Part shown: positions 13,601-20,778 of the stretch, piece by piece
How positions within the stretch are numbered: position 1 is the stretch's first letter
Layout of the letters: each line of letters begins with the position of its first letter
NCBI RefSeq assembly: GCF_014397005.1
Contig: NZ_JACGWS010000012.1
Location: 62,001-126,000, forward strand
Direction of reading: 5' to 3'
DNA from: Kordia aestuariivivens
GTDB taxonomy: Bacteria; Bacteroidota; Bacteroidia; Flavobacteriales; Flavobacteriaceae
Length of the DNA stretch: 64,000 nucleotides
The notes under the pieces: model-generated
What the model saw: only the letters and a program-made list of their open reading frames with translations
Told to the model about the DNA's origin: nothing
The model's database searches: none
Program-made: the position numbers and the translations under genes

Positions 13601-16600
13601 CGCAATGAGTTTTAACCTTGAACTTTCTGTTAACCGTTCTGTTAAGTGTGATCGTGTTAAACCAAGATTCGTATGTGTGTCTTTTAAAATATAGTTGATT
13701 CGCTCCGTTGGATATTCAGGATCTATTGGAACATATGCTGCTCCAGATTTTAGAACTCCTAAGATACTAATGATCATTTCTAGGCTTCTATCTAGACAGA
13801 TTGCAACTAAAGTATCTGAGTTAACTTCCGTTTGTGTGCGGATATATCTTGCTAATTGATTCGCTTTCGCATTTAATTCGGCATACGTGAGTGCTGCTTT
13901 TTCAAAGACAACAGCAATTGCTCCTGGCGTTTTTAAAACCTGTACTTCAAATAGTTCATGAATCAATTTATCTTTTGGATATTCAACATTTGTATTGTTC
14001 CAATCAATAACTATTTGCTGGTATTCTTCTGTCGTAATTGTTGACAGTTCTGTATGTTTTTTATGTAGGTTTGGAGTTAGTTGATTTAGTACTAATTGTA
14101 ATTTACTTAGATTGAATTTTGCCTGCTCAACATCTAAAATATCGCGATCTGATTTTAAACTAATTACAATTTTACCATTTTGTTCACTTGCCGTAATTCC
14201 AATTGGATAATCTAATTTCTCAACCGCATACCTCAACTCTGGATGCAATTTATCTTCGCCTAGCTCTTCATTTGTAGGCATTGGATCATTTTCAAAGATG
14301 AATAAACTATGAAATAATCGTTTCCCTTCTTTTTGCAAGTCTGCAAGATTCGCAAAACTGTGACTGTTTATGTCCGTAATTTGCTGATGTAAGTATTGAA
14401 TTTGTTCTAATACCGTATTTTCATTATTCCAATTAATTATTAAAGGCAGCGTATTAATGTACAATCCAACACTTTCTTCGATTCCCGAAACTGGAATGTC
14501 TCTTCCTGAAACCGTTGTCCCAACAATCGTTTGATGGTCTTGCGTGTATTCTTGAATTAGTTTGTGCCAAGCAAATTGGACCAACGTATTTAAGGTTACT
14601 CCTTCTGTTTTCGTTAGTTTTTTTAGGTTTTGATATTCACTTCCTGAAATTTCAATAGCAGTATCAAAAGGATTTTCCAGTGATTTTACAGTGTCTAAAT
14701 CTTGTTTGCTAGATAATAATGGTGCTAAATCATTTACCTGTTCAATTGATAACGATTTTTTATACCAGAAATCATCAACGTTTTTTCTGTGTTTCGCATA
14801 ATAACGTTGTGCCAAACCATATGAATCGTCTACCGTAATTTTTATCTGATTTCCTTTTTGTAACCGCTCATAATATTCATGAACCGTATTTAACAAAACA
14901 GGTACACTCCAACCGTCTAAGATACTATGATGTTCCGATTTTAGTAAAGTATATTGTGTTTCTGATTGTTTAATGATGTAGAGTCTGAGCAACGAAGGCT
15001 TCTTTAAATCAAATGCGATCTTTCGATCATTTTCTTGCAATTTGACAATGTATTCTTCTTTCTCATCAATTGATAACTCACTGATATCTAAAACTTCATA
15101 ATTCAGTGCTGCACTTCGATGTACCAATTGAATGATTTCTTCTGACCAGTTAAATGTCGTTCTTAGTATTGGATATTTCTCAATAACTAATTCCCACGCT
15201 TTGATGTAATTTTCTACATGTAACGCTTGCTTGTAATCAAATAGAAACTGTACTCTGTACGCATCATCTTCTTTTTGACTTAATGCGTGATAGACAAATC
15301 CTTGCTGTAAGCTATTCGCCAAATAGATCGCTTCTATTTGTTGATCGTTTTCTATTTCATCTAATAAGCTTTGTGAAATTGTTACCGTTTCAAAATCACT
15401 TGGCGTGTGCTTTGTTTCTTTGTTATTGATTTTCTCCAAGCAATGTGCTATAACATCTTCTAAATGCTTTTGGAAATTACTTGAGAAACTCGTGGTTTCA
15501 GTTTCGCCCAATTGACTGATGATGCTAAAATTGAGCTGACCGTCCGTTACCATTCCTGTAATGTTGATAATATCTGGTTCAATATTATCTATATGTATAG
15601 GAGCGCCTGAGTTTTCAGAAGTAACTTGCCAATAGCCATCTTGACTATCAAATTGACCTAAATAGTTAAAGGTGATACTTGGTAATTTGATATAACTGTT
15701 AGGATATATTGCTCCAAAACCAATTCCTTTGTTCGGAATAGCGCGTAAGTTTTCCTTGATCCATTTGATACTAGATTCCAGATTTTCCTGATTCGAAAGT
15801 TCCACAGGATACATGGTCGTAAACCAACCAATTGTTTTACTATGATCGATGGTTTCATTTAATTGTTCTCGACCGTGACCTTCTAAGGTAATGAAATTCG
15901 TTGCTTCTTCGTTCCAACTTTGAAGCGTTAAACTCAATGCTGTTAAGAGCAAATCGTTTACTTCTGTATGATACGCTTTGTTGGCTTGTTGCAATAAATC
16001 ACTTGTTCGTTTTTTGCTGATTTCAATTTTACCGAATGCTTCTTTCTTTTCAAGAACTTCGTATGTTGGCATTGTTTTTAAGATAGCATCCCAATATGTT
16101 TTTTCTGTTGGATGCTTCTCTTCGTATGTTGAGATTTCATGTACCCATTGACGATAACTACTCGTTTTCCCCTCTAAAATTTCGTTATTATATAGGGATT
16201 GAAAGTCTTCGATTAGTATTCTCCAGGAAACTGCATCTACAATTAAGTGATGTAATGCAAAGTACAAACGCGCCGTTTTGTCTTCATATCCTTCAATGTA
16301 TGCTACACTCCATAAAGGACCATTCTGAATATCGAAATGACTTTGCCAGTTTGTTAATGTTTCTTCTATTTTTTCTTTTGATAGATCTTCAACATTTAGT
16401 CTGCGTAGTTGTGGAACACTAATTTTAGAAGAGTATAGCTGTGCTGTATCGTTAAAATTCGTTCGTAAAATATCATGTTGCGCTGTCAAAGCTTGAATGA
16501 TTTCTTGAACTTTTTTAACTTCAAGTTGGGGAACTTTTACTAAAAAACTTTGATTCCAGTGATTAAATTCAGGAAGTTGTTTCGCATCTATTTTATTAAA

Positions 16601-18556
16601 AAACCATTGTTGAATAGGAAGTAAATTAAACTCACCTTCAAGGTTTCCTTGTTCTGCAATAATTTGAACTGTATCAACATCTGAGACTATAAATTTGGCT
16701 AGTTGTTGAATTGTTCGATAATCAAAAATAGCTCCAACACTACAGTTAAGACCTTGTTTTCTTAGTCTTGAACTTAACTTAATACTTAAGATCGAATCTC
16801 CGCCTATTCGAAAGAAATCATCCGATATACCAACTTTATTTAGGTTTAATACTTCTTGCCAAATACTACATAATTTAGTTTCTAAATCATTACTTGGCGC
16901 AACATAATTTGCTTCATTGGTAAATTCAGGTTCTGGTAATGCTTTTCGATCTAATTTCCCATTGATCGTTAAAGGAAAACTTTCAAGCTGTACAAAAGCA
17001 CTCGGCAACATATATTCAGGCAATTGTGCTGCTATTATTTTTAAAATATCTTCTTCTAAGATTGTAGTTTCAGAAGTGAAATAAGCTGCTAAATATTTCC
17101 TTTCATTTCTTTCTTTGGCAAGTACACAAATTTGTGTTATTCCTTGAATTGAATTGATTATATTTTCAATTTCTCCTAATTCTATTCTAAATCCTCTGAT
17201 TTTTACTTGAAAATCATTTCGTCCGATGTATTCTATGTTTCCATCTGGCAGCCATTTTACTAAATCGCCTGTTTTGTATAAGTGCGTGTATCCTTTTTCA
17301 ATTTCAGCTTGACTTGCAAATGGATTTGAAATAAATTTTTCCGCACTGAGTTCTGGTCGGTTCAAATACCCGCGAGAAAGATTTTGTGCTCCGATATATA
17401 ATTCTCCTTCTACACCAACAGGTACCGCTTTTTTATTTGCATCTAGCACATAAAATTTAATATTCTGAATTGGTTTTCCTATTGGAATCAAATCAGCATT
17501 CACCTGTATATCATCATAAGAACTTACATCGATTGCAACTTCTGTAGGTCCGTAAAGATTGTTTAGTTTTATGTTTGGATATAAATTTTTAAAATCCCTA
17601 GCCAGTTGAATAGACAATGCTTCTCCACTACAGAAAACGTCCTTTACAAAAGGTAATTTGTTGTCATTTGTGTTTTTTAAATACGCAACAAAACCAGTTA
17701 ACATACTTGGAACAAAGTGTAGTTTCGTCACTTTTTGACCTTCGATAATCTTATATAAATACTCAGGTTCTTTGTGTCCATTTACTTTTGCAAAAAGTAG
17801 TTTACTCCCTGAAATTAATGGCAATAATAATTCCCAAACAGAAACGTCAAAAACGTATGGTGTTTTTTGCAAAACAGTATCACTTTCATTAAAGTTATAA
17901 GTCTCCTTTTGCCAAATTAATCTATTGACCAATAATTGATGCGTTACTACAGCTCCTTTTGGCTTTCCTGTTGTACCAGATGTGTAAATTACATACGCAA
18001 GGTCTGTAGCTGTATTTTGTATAACGAGATTGCTCGATTGCTCTTCCTTATAAGGTATAGTATTCAATGTAATGAGCCTTACATCGCTTACTTTTTTTAG
18101 ACCTTCAGCCAGATGAGATTGGGTTAGAATGAGATTCGTTTTTGTATCTTCTAATATATAGTTGATTCGCTCTGTTGGATATCCTGGGTCTATTGGAACG
18201 TAGGCTGCTCCAGCTTTTTGAACACCTAAAATAGCAATAATCATATCCAAACTTCGGTCTAAACAAAGTGTAATTAAGGTATCCGAATGAATCGTTGTTT
18301 GTGATTGTAAATAGCGCGCTAGTTGATTTGCCTTTGCATTTAATTCGGCATACGTAAGTTCTTCGTGTTCAAAAACTGCTGCAATGCTATTTGGTGTTTT
18401 TAAAACCTGTTCTTCAAATAATTGATAGATGGTTTTTTCGGAAGGATATGCTACATTCGTATTGTTCCAATCGAGAACAATTTTCTTGTATTCATCTTCG
18501 GTAAGTAAACTTATCTTAGATGACTTAGCACTTGGGGGTGTTTTAATTAAGTTCAT
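4643..18556 (-). CDS. Four-module non-ribosomal peptide synthetase (A-T-E, C-A-T, C-A-T-E, C-A-T)
   Basis: A 4637-residue assembly line with 13 domains. Approximate residues: A1 20-540, T1 545-620, E1 635-1075, C2 1095-1530, A2 1550-2015, T2 2020-2095, C3 2115-2540, A3 2560-3050, T3 3060-3130, E3 3150-3590, C4 3605-4040, A4 4060-4535, T4 4545-4620. E domains carry HHLIVDAVSW or HHLIIDTVSW plus FNYLGQFD. Carriers before E read GGDSIL and the others GGNSIL. C2 and C4 follow E domains (EHHS..DGWS); C3 follows a plain carrier. Codes read by eye are A1 DVWHFSLIDK (Ser, EntF-like), A2 DLTKFGEVGK (close to Asn), and A3 and A4 DGFFLGVTYK (close to Ile). The predicted product start is D-Ser, Asn, D-Ile, Ile. 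The protein begins directly with A, so this is the loading subunit. Its acidic C-terminus (EDEEEFIEMEL) may dock with the next subunit. No MbtH-like gene is seen nearby. Confidence 0.97.
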   Translation of the reverse strand: MNLIKTPPSAKSSKISLLTEDEYKKIVLDWNNTNVAYPSEKTIYQLFEEQVLKTPNSIAAVFEHEELTYAELNAKANQLARYLQSQTTIHSDTLITLCLDRSLDMIIAILGVQKAGAAYVPIDPGYPTERINYILEDTKTNLILTQSHLAEGLKKVSDVRLITLNTIPYKEEQSSNLVIQNTATDLAYVIYTSGTTGKPKGAVVTHQLLVNRLIWQKETYNFNESDTVLQKTPYVFDVSVWELLLPLISGSKLLFAKVNGHKEPEYLYKIIEGQKVTKLHFVPSMLTGFVAYLKNTNDNKLPFVKDVFCSGEALSIQLARDFKNLYPNIKLNNLYGPTEVAIDVSSYDDIQVNADLIPIGKPIQNIKFYVLDANKKAVPVGVEGELYIGAQNLSRGYLNRPELSAEKFISNPFASQAEIEKGYTHLYKTGDLVKWLPDGNIEYIGRNDFQVKIRGFRIELGEIENIINSIQGITQICVLAKERNERKYLAAYFTSETTILEEDILKIIAAQLPEYMLPSAFVQLESFPLTINGKLDRKALPEPEFTNEANYVAPSNDLETKLCSIWQEVLNLNKVGISDDFFRIGGDSILSIKLSSRLRKQGLNCSVGAIFDYRTIQQLAKFIVSDVDTVQIIAEQGNLEGEFNLLPIQQWFFNKIDAKQLPEFNHWNQSFLVKVPQLEVKKVQEIIQALTAQHDILRTNFNDTAQLYSSKISVPQLRRLNVEDLSKEKIEETLTNWQSHFDIQNGPLWSVAYIEGYEDKTARLYFALHHLIVDAVSWRILIEDFQSLYNNEILEGKTSSYRQWVHEISTYEEKHPTEKTYWDAILKTMPTYEVLEKKEAFGKIEISKKRTSDLLQQANKAYHTEVNDLLLTALSLTLQSWNEEATNFITLEGHGREQLNETIDHSKTIGWFTTMYPVELSNQENLESSIKWIKENLRAIPNKGIGFGAIYPNSYIKLPSITFNYLGQFDSQDGYWQVTSENSGAPIHIDNIEPDIINITGMVTDGQLNFSIISQLGETETTSFSSNFQKHLEDVIAHCLEKINNKETKHTPSDFETVTISQSLLDEIENDQQIEAIYLANSLQQGFVYHALSQKEDDAYRVQFLFDYKQALHVENYIKAWELVIEKYPILRTTFNWSEEIIQLVHRSAALNYEVLDISELSIDEKEEYIVKLQENDRKIAFDLKKPSLLRLYIIKQSETQYTLLKSEHHSILDGWSVPVLLNTVHEYYERLQKGNQIKITVDDSYGLAQRYYAKHRKNVDDFWYKKSLSIEQVNDLAPLLSSKQDLDTVKSLENPFDTAIEISGSEYQNLKKLTKTEGVTLNTLVQFAWHKLIQEYTQDHQTIVGTTVSGRDIPVSGIEESVGLYINTLPLIINWNNENTVLEQIQYLHQQITDINSHSFANLADLQKEGKRLFHSLFIFENDPMPTNEELGEDKLHPELRYAVEKLDYPIGITASEQNGKIVISLKSDRDILDVEQAKFNLSKLQLVLNQLTPNLHKKHTELSTITTEEYQQIVIDWNNTNVEYPKDKLIHELFEVQVLKTPGAIAVVFEKAALTYAELNAKANQLARYIRTQTEVNSDTLVAICLDRSLEMIISILGVLKSGAAYVPIDPEYPTERINYILKDTHTNLGLTRSHLTERLTESSRLKLIALDSISNQELDASNLPIQNNLNDLAYVIYTSGTTGNPKGVMIEHASVCNYMQTVATCFENIENIDYSSNFSFDLSVTTTIVPLLMGKRICIYGGKLTEINKYVKHLSDHKIDFIKSTPSFLTQIPFAEITHCVKSCFIGGEKSDANQLTYLNKYISNVYDEYGPTEATVGTTTILNVDGTNSIGKPYDNYKVYVLGKNSKPVPVGVVGELHIGGAGLARGYLNQAELTKEKFISNYFASQAEIKKGYTRLYKTGDTVKWLPSGNLEYIGRNDFQVKIRGYRIELGEIEHAINSIKGIKQACVLAREKNGNEYLVAYFVTDEMLTEEAILKHVSSQLPEYMIPSILVELDNFPLTINGKLDRKALPNTEFTNEDSYEAPSTDLEIRICKIWQEILKLDKVGVTDNFFRVGGNSILAIKLSHKIGKSLNILVVVADILKYKTISSLAKYLSTNTSAQLKIQTQNLERYPLSFAQERLWFIEQYEQGTNAYHIPLLVELEKDTDADRLKGAIQQVIQRHEILRTIFKQEDEHYIQVVIQDELVINEYLHENTNIEDQIVRDINTPFDLQNELPIRVSFYQQEDKVQLLITIHHIASDGWSEDILLKEIDAIYKGEVLPNLGIQYKDFSIWQREYLQGDLLKNQQDYWQEKLEGYEPLGMPTDKIRPKQIDYSGADVLFSLNAELSNKLRNLSKVQGCTMYTTLVSGFFILLNKYTSQDDIILGTPIANRHYSEIQDLIGFFVNSLALREELNQENTITELLSQVQNNLIEAQRSQDIPFEKIVETIGVAQDSSRHPIFQVMFGVQSFGGESACNLFKSLPLKDAYAIAKYDLSCFMDDGQEEIHGSFNFATSLYEEATITRMITHYQLVLEQMVNEQDTALKDYQLLTEAAYQQIVVDWNNTESAYPKDKTIHELFETQVLKTPENTALVYNDVQLSYQELNAKANQLAKYIQAQTEVTSDTLIALCLDRGIETMIGILGILKAGAAYVPIDPEYPAERINYILNDTKTNLILTQSHLVEKFKETKGVNLIEIDTVSYQELDASNLPIQNKSKDLAYVIYTSGTTGNPKGVMVEHTSVVSFAIENNFMDYSRVESVAGLSSFVFDGSIFDALVPLLSGKKYVMIAKNDVTNLDLLHDRFTQNNIDTVFFTTALFNSVVENKIEILSGLDQILFGGENSNDKNICTVKNKYPELSLLHVYGPTETVTYSTFCNLSQLKYDDVSPIGKGLNNKKHYILDKYLNICPIGVAGELHIGGAGIARGYLNQVELTAEKFIPNPFASQADKEKGYTRLYKTGDLVRLLPDGNIEYVGRNDFQVKIRGYRIELGEIENALNSIEGIKQCCVLAKERNGSKYLIAYFTSESKITEKAILKLLSAQLPDYMLPSILMELEKFPLTINGKFDRKALPEAEFINEDSYEAPSTDLEIKICEIWQEVLNLDKIGISDDFFRIGGDSILSIQLSSRLRKQGLNFSVRAIFDHRTISKLALFIAQDITTIEITAEQGNLEGEFDLLPVQKMFFDKKERNQLAKYNHWNQSFLVKVPELDANKLQEVIAKIVAQHDVLRIVFGDRNQRYQSEIEIAELTCLSIGNETEDEIAAKLTTLQSTFDIHKSPLWTIAYIDGYEHNSARLFFAFHHLIIDTVSWRILIEDFKSLYLGNALEKKSSSYRQWVNEISTYEEKHPTEKTYWEEILKRIVHAEVEEKQVQTSKTTLTKEQTSNLLQNANKAYHTEVNDLLLTALGLTLQNWNKEATNFITLEGHGREDVNETIDHSSTVGWFTTLYPVELKLEQDISSSIKSIKESLRTIPNKGIGFGAMYPKELINLPRISFNYLGQFDSQDEYWQVVSENSGIEIHADNTDTTLININGMVVAGKLSFQVDSKLGLEETEVFARNFEKYLSEVIEHCQAKIENNETKHTPSDFETVTISQNLLGQLEKDQQIEAIYPANSLQQGFVYHALSQKDDDAYRVQILFDYKQTLDIENYIKSWELAVEKHPILRTGFNWEEEILQIVYTEADLICEVSDNSHLSEEQQKQQIVDLQEADRKIAFDLRKPCLLRLHIIKQSDTHYTILKSEHHSISDGWSEPVLLNTVHENYEQLQQGKEVHVRIDNSYLEAQEYLFKEKHTIENYWCEKSQLIEQVNDLTPLLSCKQDLDVVKSLENPFDTAVEISGSQYQALKKLTKTEGLTLNTLVQFAWHKLIQEYTKDNQTIVGTTVSGRDIPVSGIEDSVGLYINTLPLIIDWENENTVLEQIQYLHQQITDINSHSFANLADLQKDEKRLFHSLLVFENYPMPEDKGQGEDKLRAEYKYAVEKLDYPIGIMAYEEGEKLIVTIKSDRAVLDAAQAEFNLSKLELLLNQLTPNLAKKHTELSTITAEEYKQIVVDWNNTESDYPKDKTIHELFEAQVLKTPENTAIVYDDVELSYQELNAKANQLAKYIQSQTEITSDTLIALCLDRGIETMIGIFGILKSGAAYVPIDPEYPAERINYILNDTKTDLILTQSHLVERFTETTDVSLIEIDTISYQELDDSNLPIQNQPNDLAYVIYTSGTTGNPKGVMVEHTSVVSFAIDNNFIDYSRVESVAGLSSFVFDGSIFDAFVPLLSGKKYVMIAKNDVTNLDLLYDRFTQNSIDTVFFTTALFNSVVENKIKILSGLDQILFGGENSNDKNICTVKSKYPELSLLHVYGPTETVTYSTFCKLSELAHDDISPIGKGLNNKKHYILDKNLNICPVGVAGELHIGGAGLARGYLNQVELTAEKFIPNPFANQSDEEKGYTRLYKTGDLVRLLPDGNIEYVGRNDFQVKIRGYRIELGEIENTLNSIQGIKQTCVLAKEKNDNKYLIAYYVSDGTITKEDILKLVSAQLPDYMIPSILMELEKFPLTINGKLDRKKLPEAEFTNEDSYEAPSTDLEIKVCEIWQDVLNLNKVGVTDNFFQIGGNSILAIKLSHRINKEFDASIEVTDVFKHKTVQELLERVSDMTEDEEEFIEMEL
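5640..10400 (-). repeat. Near-identical direct repeats in the module 3 and module 4 adenylation domains
   Basis: The stretches around 5676-5891 and 10131-10346, offset by 4455 bases, differ at only a few positions. Both encode the substrate-pocket part of an Ile-type adenylation domain. The E3-C4 segment is likewise very similar to the E5 region of the downstream gene (offset near 7811). This points to recent duplication or gene conversion between modules. It also makes the locus prone to misassembly. Confidence 0.8.
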
Positions 18557-19054
18557 TAAATAATTTTTTTATAATGATTTTATGGTCAAACTAATTTCCT
18601 GAACATATTTTCAAATTTGCATCGCCTTACTTAAAATATAATCATGCTTTACAAGTTCAAAATCATTAGTATGTATGAGTGTTAAATATTCTAAGTGAAA
18701 AACTAGAATACAGTTTACTCATTATAACAAAGTTACGTTTTAAAATAAACGAAGTGGCAAGTAAAAACACCTGTTTTACAATTGCTGACTGGGTAATTTT
18801 ATTTTCGATTCCATGATTGAAGTCTTTAATTTATTAGTGCTATTTCTATTGAGAAAACTCTAAATTGCCTATCTTGATCAAGGTAATGAATTAATTTTGC
18901 TTGAATAAAAAAACAGCGTATCGAAGCTATTTTTTGTTATTATCCAATAAATTATAGAACTTTACCTACACGAGAAATAGGTCTTGTTTTATATTTTTTA
19001 AGCTTTATCATAAAAATACCTATTCTACAAGAAACACTAACCGTATATTAATTA
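18557..19054. other. Divergent intergenic region between the NRPS and phosphopantetheinyl transferase genes
   Basis: About 500 bases without a credible gene. It should hold the divergent promoters of the NRPS operon (minus) and the transferase gene (plus). A minus-strand candidate is described separately. On the plus strand TAATTTTG at 18892-18899 fits the -7 box, but the upstream TTG spacing (15 bases) is short, so that assignment is weak. No operator or riboswitch was recognised. Confidence 0.5.
18728..18760 (-). promoter_or_regulatory. Candidate promoter of the NRPS operon
   Basis: Reading the minus strand, TTG (18760-18758) is followed after 22 bases by TAACTTTG (18735-18728). This matches the Bacteroidota -33 TTG / -7 TAnnTTTG pattern. 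It would give a leader of about 160 nt before the NRPS start. It was found by eye only, and the spacer is at the long end of the usual range. Confidence 0.45.
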
Positions 19055-19780
19055 ATGAAAACTACAGCCGCGTTACTATCGTTAACTAGAAAAAATTCAG
19101 TTCATAGTTTTGGTATATCCATGATCAATGGTTCTATGGCAGAATTAGAACTCGAAGCGCTTCATCCAAAAGAATTAGAAATTTATTCTTCTTTTAAACA
19201 TGAGCCGAGAAAGATGAGTTACCTTCTCGGTAGATTGTCTGCCAAAAAAGCTATTTATGAGTTGACTGATTTTAATGAATTGAATACTATTTTTATAGAT
19301 ACTGCTGTATTTGAATTTCCTGTAGTTAAATGTCTCGCTATACAGAATATTCAGCTTAGCATTAGTCATTGTAATACGATAGGACTTAGTATCGCATTTC
19401 CTGAAAGTCACCCGATGGGAATTGATTTAGAAGAAGTGAACACAAAAAACGTTGATGTTTTGAAAGATCAAATGACTTTAAAAGAAGTTCAATTGGTTGA
19501 AAATCTATTTCTCGAAGAAGCGAAAGGCTACACACTTATTTGGACAGCAAAAGAGGCACTTTCAAAAATATTCAAAACTGGCATGATGATGGACTTTAAG
19601 TTATTGGAATTAGACAAAGTTGTAAAAAAGGGACCCATTTGGGAAAGCACCTTTAAACATTGTGAACAATACAAAGCAATCTCTTATTTCTCTGGAACTT
19701 ATGTCTGCTCATTAGTTTTACCTAAGTATAGTACTTTCAATATTTCAAAATATTTCAAAATATTTAAATCATTAAATTAA
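19055..19780 (+). CDS. 4'-phosphopantetheinyl transferase (Sfp type)
   Basis: A 241-residue protein of the Sfp/Gsp/HetI class. It transfers the phosphopantetheine arm from CoA to the conserved Ser of carrier domains. Visible motifs are GRLSAKKAI (~57-65), ISHCNTIGLSIAF (~100-113), the Mg2+-binding GIDLEEV (~121) and WTAKEALSKIF (~163). All are in the expected order and the length is typical. It lies divergently about 500 bases from the NRPS start, so it most likely activates that NRPS, though it might also serve other carrier proteins. The C-terminal ~25 residues (YSTFNISKYFKIFKSLN) are Lys/Phe-rich and not part of the family core. Confidence 0.93.
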   Translation: MKTTAALLSLTRKNSVHSFGISMINGSMAELELEALHPKELEIYSSFKHEPRKMSYLLGRLSAKKAIYELTDFNELNTIFIDTAVFEFPVVKCLAIQNIQLSISHCNTIGLSIAFPESHPMGIDLEEVNTKNVDVLKDQMTLKEVQLVENLFLEEAKGYTLIWTAKEALSKIFKTGMMMDFKLLELDKVVKKGPIWESTFKHCEQYKAISYFSGTYVCSLVLPKYSTFNISKYFKIFKSLN

Positions 19781-19871
19781 GCTTCCATATACTTATAAAT
19801 ATCTATTATGAACCAATATGGTAAATTCAATTATCTAATTAATTCACTCACTTTCAATAAGTTTTAGAAAC

Positions 19872-19905
19872 AAAAAATCCCTTCCAAATAAATGAAAGGG
19901 ATTTT
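19872..19905 (-). terminator. Rho-independent terminator of the tRNA-Arg gene
   Basis: Arms 19874-19883 (AAAATCCCTT) and 19896-19905 (AAGGGATTTT) form a 10-bp stem with a 12-base loop. On the minus strand the stem is followed by a T run. It sits directly after the 3' end of the tRNA. Confidence 0.8.
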
Positions 19906-19906
19906 G

Positions 19907-19980
19907 TGACCTCGACTGGATTCAAACCAGTAACCTCTTGAGCCGTAATCAAGTGCGCTATTCAGTTGCGCCACGAGGCC
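19907..19980 (-). tRNA. tRNA-Arg (anticodon ACG)
   Basis: The minus strand folds into a 74-nt cloverleaf. The acceptor stem is GGCCTCG with CGAGGTC (one G-T pair). The anticodon stem is CTTGA/TCAAG with loop TTACGGC, which places anticodon ACG at 34-36. The T stem is ACTGG/CCAGT with loop TTTGAAT, and the discriminator is A. CCA is not encoded. The 3' end faces the NRPS side. Confidence 0.93.
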
Positions 19981-20778
19981 TTTTTTTGTGGGTGCAAATA
20001 TATTTGTTTTTATATTAAATACAAACAATAAAGCGTAAAAAAACAATTTTTTTCTGCTTAAATGAGATTAAATCAAACAGGAAGTTTCATATAAAAATGA
20101 TGTTTGTCAATCTAATGCTTTGGTTGTGACGTAATAACGCTATCCAATGATTGCTAATTGTAATTTTGTTGCTTTACTTAAATCCAGTTGTTTTTTAGAA
20201 AAAGAAGGCAATAGGACCTTATTGAGCTTGGCTATTATTTTAAAAAAAGATTTCTTCATCACTATAAAAGTAACAAAAACAATTCAGAATAAGCGAGTTA
20301 CCTATTATAATTATAACCATACATACTAGTGTTATATAGTATATTTTAAAACTGTAAGTAAGATGGGGTTATTTCATAAATACTGCAACTACAGGATGAC
20401 TTAGTTGGAAAATTTAGAATTTTAAATAATTATTTGGTTATTTGTTGAAAATATAAATGAATAATAGGAGTGAAAATTCTTTTATTGGTTTAAAAAACTC
20501 GTTTTTAATACAAAAACATACACTTTAGTAAAGAATATGTAAAGTATTAACATTAAAATAACAGATTTTTTAAAATGAAAGTTCATTTTGCGTAAGATTT
20601 TTTCCTAACTTTGAGTGGAATAGCATTATCATCTGCTATTTATATTCCCTCCTATAAAACTGTAATTAACTATTCATAAGTATTAATTACACCTTTACAT
20701 CTCCCACACAGTATTAAACAATGTCGTTCGATAAATTTTGTTTTATCGACACTAAATAATTTTTAAAATAAATTAAGT
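19981..20778. other. Gene-free region upstream of the giant-protein operon
   Basis: About 800 very AT-rich bases between the tRNA and the 1056-aa gene. The only open frame (20147-20329, 60 codons) has no recognisable product and is judged not real. The last 200 bases carry the likely promoter and leader of the operon. An imperfect hairpin (CGATAAA at 20729-20735 with TTTATCG at 20742-20748) lies about 30 bases before the start codon. Confidence 0.6.
20590..20613 (+). promoter_or_regulatory. Candidate promoter of the giant-protein operon
   Basis: TAACTTTG at 20606-20613 is a perfect TAnnTTTG -7 box. A TTG ends at 20590, 15 bases upstream, somewhat closer than the usual 17-23. The predicted leader is about 160 nt. 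The same -7 sequence (TAACTTTG) is found in the candidate NRPS promoter. Confidence 0.4.

Noticed and set aside
551-16422. Many 60-108-codon plus-strand open frames inside the NRPS genes
   Set aside because: They lie antisense to strongly supported NRPS domains, repeat wherever the modules repeat, and encode no recognisable product.
20147-20329. 60-codon plus-strand open frame between the tRNA and the giant operon
   Set aside because: Lys/Phe/Thr-rich composition typical of AT-rich non-coding DNA, no promoter, no family.
19907-20778. tRNA-Arg as the integration site of a mobile element carrying the giant operon
   Set aside because: The tRNA 3' end faces the NRPS side rather than the operon, no repeat of the tRNA end was noticed downstream, and no integrase is present.
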